Source: Elysia crispata
Lineage: Eukaryota; Mollusca; Gastropoda; Plakobranchidae
Direction: 5' to 3'
Assembly (NCBI GenBank): GCA_033675545.1
Contig: JAWDGP010000898.1
Coordinates: forward strand, 132,501 to 196,500
DNA length: 64,000 nucleotides
Shown here: positions 54,867 to 64,000 of the stretch, in pieces
How positions within the stretch are numbered: position 1 is the stretch's first letter
How the letters are laid out: each line of letters opens with the position of its first letter
The notes under the pieces: model-generated
The model's input: the letters and a program-made list of their open reading frames with translations, nothing else
Databases searched by the model: none
Told to the model about the DNA's origin: nothing
Made by a program: the position numbers and the translations under genes

Positions 54867-56020
54867 GAAAGTTTCCTTGACGTCGTCGCTGATAGTCAGA
54901 GAGGGGGCGCTCACAACAGTGACATAGCGGTAGGGGTTCAGGGGGAAGCGAAACTTTTTCAGACGCTCGTTGATGGCAGTGGAGAGGTCTGGCTATTGTT
55001 TTAGGAGTTTTGTTTTGATGCCAAGTCCAACTGCAAGGATTCTGTCTTCTTCTGGAACCTTTCCCTTCCAGAAGAACGTATAGCCCCTTTTGGTTCGGCA
55101 ATCGATCCTTCGCCAGCCAGTCTAGTTTCGCTGAGTGCAGCAATGTCTATTCTATAGCGAGCCAATTATCTTACGATTAGCGCTGTTCGTCTCTCAGGCC
55201 TCTCTGAGGCTTCTCTGTCCATCATCGTGCGTACGTTCCATGCTCCGAAAATCATCTTCACTCTTCTGATTTGGTTTCGACCGATATAGGGCCAAACTGC
55301 CAACCACGGTATGATGGCCCGTTGGTTTGGGACAAGAAATGTTTGAGACACCTTTTCTAGTCTCCTCCCTCATGCAAGGGTGAGCAGTGCTGACCTAAAA
55401 AGGGCTGCTCAGTCGCCCAGGAAACGCCGAATACTCTGTTGTCCCAGACGTCAGAAAATGAGCAACTATTACCTCCATGTGCAGGTTTAAAGCTACAACT
55501 GCCAGTGGCCACCTCCACCTGTTGCTTCGCTTATCCCCTATCGCCGCAGGACTTGCTGTTGTTGTTTGGGGTGGGGAATGAGTTGCACATAATGTGGGAC
55601 GTTTTTTTAAGTGGGAAAGTCGTTGCACAGGGGCGATCCCACTCTCTCGGCCTAGGAAGCCAAGTACCAGTGGTACGGGAGATCCGTCATGACCAAGGAC
55701 TTCTTCGGCTGCATTAGATGGCTGAGACGTGTTCCGCGTCTTGTCTTGCCCTTCACGCCGATATCATGACCGTTGGATCTTTCTGTCTGTCTCTTATGCT
55801 CACTCCGTTGGGTCGAGTCTTCGCATGCTGGGGAGGTATTCCCGTGTAACCACTGGTCGGTTTGAGACCTGACAGCTACCCTCAACCTGTTAAGCCTGTC
55901 TGCCAAGACGATTTACTGGGGTGTGGCCGCTGCGGATGCCACAGGTGAGAGTTAAGCGCCAGATGTGAGCCAAAGCAGGAAAAGCTGCATTGAGAAGGAA
56001 ACGGCAAGCCCCCCCCCCCC
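54867..56020 (-). pseudogene. LINE 5' region and endonuclease N-terminal half (right of the gypsy insertion)
   Basis: On the minus strand, 55352-56020 looks like an untranslated leader. It is followed by FGAWNVRTMMDREASERPER RTALIVR and, after frame changes, AALSETRLA and the FRFPLNPYRYVTVVSAPTLS region of an RTE-type endonuclease. Several frameshifts are present. It continues at 49665 after removal of the gypsy element, whose 5-bp duplication interrupts the endonuclease. The RT part of the LINE is missing from the window. Confidence 0.75.
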
Positions 56021-56123
56021 TCCCCCCCCCACACACACACACCTTCCCCCATCTGAGGTACTGTCCCTCTCCGACACCACAACACCCCAAAGAGAACATA
56101 GCTTATACCAAAACGCCCCTATA

Positions 56124-56300
56124 AATCGATGGTTCTAATCCGACAAATTCAAGCATTTTTTGGTCATTTTCACTTAAAGCCTTATCCCAACCACTGTTGA
56201 GCACTACCTAAAACTTCAGCTCTTATAATTCTTACTTATAATTTACCCAATGGTTTGCCTCCTCTAGATCTAAATTTGAGATTACAACAACAACAACAAC
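56124..56300 (+). repeat. SINE-like repeat, copy C
   Basis: Plus-strand copy: GGTTCTAATCCGACAAATTC, CACTTAAAGCCTTAT, TGGTTTGCCTCCTCTAGATC and a terminal (CAA)n tail to 56300. It is inverted relative to copies A and B, so the LINE/gypsy block is bracketed by an inverted repeat of this family. Confidence 0.65.
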
Positions 56301-56787
56301 TGAAAGCTATTGTGGGAGGGGCGGGGATGGCCCGGTAGCTTTCAATGCTCAACGACAGAGCTTAGGGTTCTTATTTTGGATGGTTGCGTGTTCTTTCACC
56401 CTCTATCTTCTCATCTCTCATGGAATGAAGGCAGGAGGCAGTGTCTATAGTTTTATTCATTAAAGGCAAATGCTCAAGAAGGTACAGGAAGGCTCAGGAA
56501 GACTCCGAAAGGCTCCTGAGATGAACATTAAACACAGACATAAGCAATGTATCTTAACATATTCACATGATAATGAAATCAGTTGCGACATAGTTGTACA
56601 ATCTTCGTGATGTTTAGAAATGCCATACGACTCAGTGAAACAAATTACTGCAAGGAACATAATGGATAATATTAATACAACATAACAGGACTCATTCCTC
56701 CATTAATGTATGGAATTATACACTGATAAACAGGCGGACGTAAATTGGTAAGTAGGTTAGTGAATATACTATTTTTCCGTCTCTTAC

Positions 56788-56792
<5 letters not shown>

Positions 56793-56855
<63 letters not shown>
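56793..56855. repeat. (CT)n microsatellite
   Basis: About 31 CT units, followed by CTAT repeats. Confidence 0.95.
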
Positions 56856-56866
<11 letters not shown>

Positions 56867-57771
56867 CATCTAATGCCTGTATTCTATATACAAAATACAG
56901 CGCGTTACCGGTTTAAGAATGAAACTCAATCTCATTCTACTTCTCGATCTAATATCAGTTTCCAGGGCACCTCAAGCCACGAGAATGAGCAAAACAATAT
57001 AAAATGCATAACCTCAAAGTCAGAACTTCATCGACTGTTTTACTAACAAATCAAACTATAACGGAATATTCTTATAGACTTTTAATCAAATAAATTAAAG
57101 CCAATAGTTCGCATAAATGTCGAATGATCTCCTCCAGAGTTTGGATTAGCATCCTATTGATATATGCAATGAATTATCTAAATACAAAGATGCTACCAGA
57201 TCTAGATCACTAAGTGTGCTACATTACATATTTGGACATACCCCCAGCACCGACTGCCTCTGGATGTTGGTCAAGCTGACGATCGTTCGTTAGATGGTCG
57301 AATGTAAAGTTAGTTTGAGAGATACCCCTTTTTATGTAATTTACGGAGGGCCTACTACGTGTTGGACTCCACTCTAAAATTAGTATATGATGCACAATTT
57401 AATTGCGGGCGCCATTGGTGACTCATATGGAAGGATGGGGACTTGGGACCAATTCTGGCATTGTCTTCAGGTGGGTACGATCCTCCTACTGACGTATCTA
57501 ATGCGTAACTGAGCTGATTCATTCGGTTTTGACGTCGGGGATTTCCCAAGCGTTTCCGCTCCCACTCTTGCACACGTTGACTCATGATTGCTGGGAATCA
57601 TTGAGTACAACTTTATACCTTTACTTCAAGACTTAATGACGAGAAAAGGTGGACTTAAAGAAGTAATGAGGGGAATGAACGGAGGGATAAAGCGATTAAT
57701 AAAACTATTAACTATGAAATACTATTATCATTGTTTTATCAATAGCCCAAAGGTACATATCCCACATAACA

Positions 57772-57888
<117 letters not shown>

Positions 57889-59245
57889 ACTGCCGCCGCC
57901 CCGCTTCTGATGCCGTTGCTGCTGCTGCTACTACCAATAGAAGTATAGATATACATGCATTAGTTAAATCAAAATTTCATTACTGTTAAAGTGCGGATGG
58001 GAATAGTGATTCGTCGAGATAAAACGATGTACATTATAATATCAAATTATTAACAGTCTTCAAATCTCAAAATTCACCTAGAAAACGTTTACGATTAGCT
58101 ACAGTTGTCACAATCCAGACTAAGAGAACAATCTCATAAATTTTTCTATTCTTTTTTTTTTTTTTTCGGACAGACTCCTCTTTCACAAGTGCCGTCTTTA
58201 AATAATTATTCGAAAAACTGGTGAAGCCTAAAATTACAAAATCAATGTCGCAACAACAACAAAGAGCTCATAATTACTGGTGCCCATGCACGCAAGTTTG
58301 ATGCCTTCACATTCCCTGATCAGATGTCGCGGTAGGTCTATGTTAGCCTCGGGCAAAATTTCCCGTGCTCATTTGAAAGAGTTGGTGCTTCGGTATGGGT
58401 TTTAAACAAAAGTTTGAGATCTATTCATAGAAGTCTCTCTGGATCAAGTCTGTAATTTGGGAGCCTTGACTGTCAACTTAATCGAGACCAACGCAGCCCT
58501 ATCTGCCAACTCTGCCGCACAATATCAAGCAATAAAATCTGCTTGGAGTAATGTCTGTATAAGAAAAGCGACAAATTAGAGCCTAGCCAATTACTGAGAA
58601 AGATATGACCAGCTCAGGGATATTAATTTATTATGGACGGAAAGCGCTAAACAGTTTTTCATCCTTTTGTATTGAACGGATATATAGCTACAGGCAGGAA
58701 CACAAGCTCAATTTTATTTCTCCAAAATCAAAATTAGTTTTACCAACGTGAATAAGCTAAAGAAAACCGTCAATATCTATAATTTATAAACTTCGTTATC
58801 AAGCATATAAATTGTTGTGGAGAGACAACAGGTGTAGACACCTGCAAATAAATCAATACTACAGCTTTTTTTCCCCACGGGATTAAAAGTCTACCAACGC
58901 CTATTCATGCTAAAAATATTTGTAAAATAGATGATAAATTTCCCTTTGACTTTGAGATTTCATGCAAAGGTTTTTTTTTTTACTTTGGCAACTCGGTCTT
59001 AACTTAGGGAGGCCTTGGGAGAGACGAAGACCATGGTCAGATGACAATGCAATTAAAGCTGTTCAAACAAAGGAATCTTAAAATAAATTAGGATAGTACA
59101 GATTTTTTAATTGATCTCTCATATTATATTATTCAAAAACATAATAAGTCTCGATATCATCATATTTAATACCTGGACCATTATTTGAAACATTTTGCAG
59201 GAGAATGCTCAAGGAATAATCGAGTGCCACTAATTATATCTGGAA

Positions 59246-59330
59246 TCACCCTACTATAGAACAGACACCCCTAGATCTATAAAGATCCACAATGATGTTT
59301 CTCTAAAAGTTTTGCTACCTAAATAAAAGA
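59246..59330. repeat. dispersed host repeat, copy left of LINE 2
   Basis: Contains AACAGACACCCCTAGATCTA, TAAAGATCCACAATG and TCTCTAAAA.TTTTGCTA, nearly identical to 61580-61645 on the far side of the LINE and in the same orientation. Confidence 0.8.
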
Positions 59331-59544
59331 CATCAGAGGTAGAATCCCACTTTCCGAAAAACCCGCTTCTCTCCTTCCCTTCTCGGGAGAGAAGCCGGTC
59401 GCTTTCTCTATGCGATCTGACGTCCGGGCTAGTTGAACTGCCCTTTGCGCGTCTAATAATGCCCTGGTGCATTATTCGTTTGTCCTCTTATTGAAAACCC
59501 TTGCAGTTAGCGTCGACGCGGAGGGTGCCCTCAGTGATAGGCGA

Positions 59545-61497
59545 CTAGAACCCGAGACCATTGTCGGAGATAGTGCTCGTCTTGTGCGGGCACATCTCCT
59601 GGCCAAGGGTTGGCTCTCGTCGGTTTCGCTCCGGTCGGGCTGCCCTTACGCATCTTCGCTTCATCGTTCTTTTGTCTTTCGAAGAAAAACCCTCAATAGC
59701 ATCGCCGCTTCCACGAGCACGGATCGCTCTGCCCAGAGGACCTGGCTTCGGTCCTGGCACCCCCAGCCGGGACTTCGGCAGTCCTCTAGGGCTGGGCAAT
59801 CAAACAGTACGTGGTCGACGTCCTCGACTCGGTTTCCGCACAGACGGCAAGACGCGGATTGACCCCAACCTCTTTTTGACATGCTGGCTAAGAACAGTAC
59901 GTGATTTACGCGCATGCGAAATACTTGTACGGCGTCACCTCGCGGGAGGTGGTCGCGATAATCACCAGCTCGTCGAGCCTCATAAAGCTTAGCCAGCCTT
60001 GAGTCATCATTCCCTTCGATCGCCGCTCTCCACCTTTTCGCCGTTTCCCCTCGTAATAGGGACGAAACGTGAGCCAGGGTTGCGGGGACTATAGGTTGGG
60101 GCTGGAGACGGCCGGCGTTGGCCAGTTCGTCTGCAAACCTCATTTCCGTGGATCCCTACACGGGATGGGTTCCATTGGCAGATGATCCGGACATCTGCTT
60201 GTCGGAGCTTTTCCGTTGAGCTCAGGATGCCGTCCATACTGGTGGGGTTGAAGCCGCCAAGATTTTGCACTAAGCTACGGCATTCAGAGAGGATTACGAC
60301 CCCGTGGAGCGGGTCTCCTCTTTCGTGCCGTTCTTTCAGGAGGCGGATGCACGCGTGCAGATTCGCTTTTTCGCAATCGTAGCTGCATGTCCTTTGGCCC
60401 ACTGGGCCGTTCGTTCGAGTCGTTTCTTCGGAATTCCATTGTATGTAAACTCCATAGCCACCGTCAGAGGTACCCTCCGTCGCCGAGCCGTCGATATAGC
60501 ATCTTACGTACTCTGCCGGGTACGAGTCGATGAATTCTAGGGCTGCGGCTTTCTGGACTCGGGGGGCAATCTCTGACTTTCTTCCGTGTAGACCAACACC
60601 GAGGCGGACCTCCAGAGGGCGAGGGGCGAGTTCCGGTGGCCAGCCTGGAGTTTCCAGAGGCGCTCGGTCTGTCGGTAAGTTGAATTTCCGTTCTGCCGCT
60701 TCAGCGGCACTGAGCACGGAAACCTTCTTTAGCCGGCGTCGCGTGGCTCCAAAGGATTCTGCCAGGTCTTTGAGCGGGTTCGATTCTCCGAGACGGAGGA
60801 ATCTCTCCCTGGCCATCAGCGTCTGTACCTCTCGTCTTGTTTCCAGAGGTTCGCATCCAGTTGCTACTTCTAAGGCTGCGATAGGGGTGCTTCTTAGCCC
60901 CCCTGTCATCAGCCTCATGGCCGCGTTCTGGATCTTATCGAGCTTTCCAAGACTTGTTCTACTCGCGAGGTTTAAGATTGGGTTTGCGTATTCTAGGGAT
61001 GATCTTATGAATGTAACGTACAGGGTTTTGAGTGACGATAGAGCTGCATCCCAGTTTGTTCCTGCAAGTTTTTTCATAAGACCTATTCTTTCTCGCACTC
61101 TGCCCGCTAACTGCTCCACGTGAGCTGTTAGGTTCAAACGTGGGTCCAGCGCTACGCCCAGGTACCGCGGCAACGGATCTCGTTGGAGGCGTTTGTCTTT
61201 GATCTTCAGCTCCAGGTCTCGTGCTAATACTTCTCGGCTGTTCGAGTAGATATTGTACACGGTTTTTGTCCTATTGATCTGCATATCCCATTGGTCGCAG
61301 TATCGCTTAAGCGCGTGCAGGTCATGGTTGAGGGCCTCAGTTGCCCGGTCAACGTCCTTATCTGACTGCCAGATCGAAATGTCGTCCGCGAACGATAGGC
61401 GGTTGAAGGTGGGGATGACCTCGCTGAGGTCGTTGAGAAAGCACAAAAACAGGGTACAGCTTAACGTGCTTCCTTGCGGAAGCCCTTCTCTTGACAC
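59545..61497 (-). pseudogene. LINE 2 (I/jockey-group): RT C-terminal half, RNase H and CCHC region, 5' truncated
   Basis: The open frame 60007-61497 starts without an ATG, inside the RT at GLPQGSTLSCTLFLCFLNDL. It then shows the catalytic FADD of LSFADDISIW, the thumb (LPRYLGVALDPRLNLTAHV), an RNase H beginning CYIDGSATEG and its C-terminal WNPSRVGIHGNE. At about 60140 the frame shifts. The protein continues in 59661-60143 with FADELANAG and a C-x2-C...H...C zinc motif (CRLCGNRVEDVDHVLFDC). RNase H plus a terminal CCHC motif fits the I/R1/LOA side of LINEs. Endonuclease and ORF1 are missing. No poly(A) tail was found. Its GC content is clearly higher than the surroundings. Confidence 0.88.
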
Positions 61498-61504
61498 ATC
61501 AAAT

Positions 61505-61720
61505 AACTATGTCCAGCATCGAAGCATTCAGAAGACGTCCGATGTAATGGTGCACTGTGCACCTGGAACCACCTTGCTGTAGAACAGACACCCCTAGATC
61601 TATAAAGATCCACAATGCTGTGTCTCTAAAAATTTTGCTATGTTACTAAATGAAAGTCACGAAATTGCTGTCAACATCGAAGCATTCAGAAGACGTCCGA
61701 CGTAATGGTGCCTAGATCTA
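61505..61720. repeat. dispersed host repeat, tandem-like copies right of LINE 2
   Basis: CATCGAAGCATTCAGAAGAC occurs at about 61517 and again at about 61676, roughly 159 bases apart. Between them lies the AACAGACACCCCTAGATCTA segment also found at 59265. This is a repeat of about 160 bp, present here once in full and once in part. Confidence 0.8.
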
Positions 61721-62236
61721 TACCTTTTTATTTTCGCATTTAATTTTTTTTCTTCTGACTTTAAATTGGGAATGGGTAATGGCTTCAGCGCTTTCGAGTG
61801 TATATACATGTATTCCCCAGAACAGACGTTACTGCTCGATGTGGTTGGAAAGCAGAACTCTTTTTGAAACCTCATTCCCTTTTACACAAGGATTGAGGTT
61901 TCTAGATCCATTTATTTTTTAACAAACCCAATGTCATCTTTCTGCCAGACAAACTAAGTGGTCTGAGTCAAACATAATTATAATATTTATGTTAAACAAA
62001 TGAGCTGACCAACCAGAATCTAATATGTATGAATTTTGGTAGAGTTTAAAATATCTTTAGACATTATTTTGTTTACCTGAGCACTTCATCGAGGCTTTTT
62101 TTCGGTCATCGGTTTAGCAAACAGAAATGTTTCTTGTAACTTCAATATAATAATTATGATTTTTAAAACAATGGCGACCAATCGACCCGTCTATCTTCTG
62201 ACCAGTAAGACCATGCTGACTGTCAAAGCTATATTT
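61721..62236. other. intergenic, nothing recognised
   Basis: AT-rich sequence between the LINE 2 flank and the next LINE relic. No ORF with a known domain. Confidence 0.5.
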
Positions 62237-62264
62237 TCAATTGAACTCACGCCTCAAAAATCTT

Positions 62265-62905
<641 letters not shown>

Positions 62906-62921
62906 ACCAGTGATGTTGGAT

Positions 62922-63180
62922 TGAGACTCCATCGACTCCATTAAGGAGTGGGAGGGACATAACGAGGTGTCACGTGCCCTGAGGCTTTAAAGTGGATATC
63001 ACACTGAGGGAAGGGACATAACGAGGTGTCACGTGCCCTGAGGCTTTAAAGTGGATATCACACTGAGGGAAGGGACACAAAGGAAGGGACAAACATGAGG
63101 GGAATGAACACATTACTTTTGCGAAAGCTAAGGGAGGGTCTTTGTCTCTCCCATTCCTTCATGGAGTCGATGGAGTCTCA
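62922..63180. repeat. fold-back element with 35-bp inverted arms and a 59-bp tandem duplication
   Basis: The left arm TGAGACTCCATCGACTCCAT (62922-62956) is the reverse complement of the right arm ending ATGGAGTCGATGGAGTCTCA (63146-63180), with three mismatches or so. Between them, the unit starting AGGGACATAACGAGGTGTCA is present twice without mismatch (62953-63011, 63012-63070), followed by a partial third. No ORF. It may be a non-autonomous transposon or a local inversion-duplication. Confidence 0.75.
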
Positions 63181-64000
63181 CCAGGATGAGGGATGTCGCG
63201 TTGCAGAGATTGGTGACTCTAGTGGTGAAGTCGATTGTAATTTCGGCAGAATTGTTTGATGAATTTCAGAACCGCAGTGTGCCAAACACCATGCATTAAC
63301 AATACATTGAGATCAATGGTCCCAGTTACGGTTAAGTACAGCCTTAAACATCGAACTTAACCAAAAGAGAAGATACTCTTTGAAACCTCATCGGAAAGAG
63401 GAATTTAAACAATTGTGCCGCCCTAATCAAAAGGAAAGCAATGAACTTTTATAAGAGGATTCGCTTAGTGATAATGTGAAGAGTATTAGCGATTCTTTGA
63501 AACTAACAAAAGTAGTTTCTCCTCGCATTTATAGAAATACTTATACCACACCATATGGCGGCTCAAAAAACGTCCAAGGGCGGATGTTTCCCCCGACATC
63601 TCGCGGCTCCATCAATCGGGGGGGGGGAGGGGGGGGATAGTGGCGGGGCTACCGAAACCCTCGCATGGGTGCGCCTCGACCTCAGGGCTCACACAACTTT
63701 CAGTAGATACGGTTGGTCACATTACATGCACAGATTTGCTTCACTCCAGGGAGATTTTTTAATAATCCGAAGAAAGGAATGAGGATAACATAGAAAACAT
63801 ATATAAAATCCGAGAGGATGAAAATCCACGACAAGCACAACAAGAAGTCGTTTGGGCCACCCGATTCTGGAATGGGGGAGATGGAGGTACATATATTTCG
63901 TCGGAAACTGAACAATGATGGAGCAATATTATGTCGCTGGCTCAGTGCGAGATTATCGTAACTGCCAACTTTTTAAGCTGCAAGATTTATAATGGACGTG
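63181..64000. other. right-edge sequence, no recognisable gene
   Basis: Includes a G-run at 63619-63636 and an unassigned ORF (63555-63779, plus) starting MAAQKTSKGGCFPRH. No domain, splice partner or repeat family is recognised. Confidence 0.4.

Noticed and set aside
59467..60000. Plus-strand ORFs of 131-143 residues
   Set aside because: Antisense of the LINE 2 C-terminal CCHC region; GC-rich antisense frames stay open by chance.
62953..63070. CRISPR-like direct repeats
   Set aside because: Two abutting 59-bp units with no spacers in eukaryotic DNA; a simple tandem duplication.

Overview
This is animal nuclear DNA: AT-rich, intron-rich, with many microsatellites and retroelement relics and no prokaryotic features. 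Abundant AGATCT/TAGATCTA palindromes, 'craniofacial development protein 2-like' LINEs, K02A2.6-like Ty3/gypsy elements and trinucleotide microsatellites suggest a mollusc, probably a heterobranch gastropod. That assignment is an inference from composition and repeat content; no marker gene settles it.

Two host genes are recognisable, both on the minus strand. The first is the 5' part of a class IA phosphoinositide 3-kinase catalytic subunit (PIK3CA/p110-alpha type). Eight coding exons between 14645 and 3899 encode the first 424 residues (adaptor-binding domain, Ras-binding domain, start of C2). The helical and kinase domains lie beyond the left edge. The second is a complete ARF6 GTPase gene: four coding exons between 43599 and 30948 that assemble in frame into 175 residues, the length of ARF6 elsewhere. 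A 5' untranslated exon probably exists upstream of each gene, because a splice acceptor lies just before each ATG.

The two products belong to connected pathways: PI3K makes PIP3, which recruits cytohesin-type exchange factors that load ARF6. The sequence itself shows only that the genes are neighbours in the same orientation, about 16 kb apart.

The rest is introns, intergenic DNA and mobile elements. From left to right: a tRNA-derived SINE (about 10.85 kb); a decayed LINE reverse transcriptase (15.1-15.9 kb); a TA-flanked pogo-like non-autonomous transposon (20105-21250) beside members of a GGACTTCC-ended MITE family; a self-complementary AAT/ATT microsatellite at 24 kb; a LINE relic at 31.5 kb; and three DNA transposons nested inside ARF6 intron 3 (33.28-36.0 kb), the middle one a gutted hAT element. 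Next come a hairpin-tailed SINE at 47.8 kb; a nearly intact Ty3/gypsy retrotransposon (49666-54866) with 218-bp LTRs differing at one base, inserted into a dead LINE endonuclease region; a second LINE with RT, RNase H and CCHC domains (about 59.5-61.5 kb) embedded in copies of a host repeat; another LINE relic split by an ATT microsatellite (62.3-62.9 kb); and a fold-back structure with a 59-bp tandem duplication (62.92-63.18 kb).

I found no CRISPR array, operon, rRNA gene or credible functional tRNA. No clearly new protein system is visible; the most unusual content is the layered transposon architecture.
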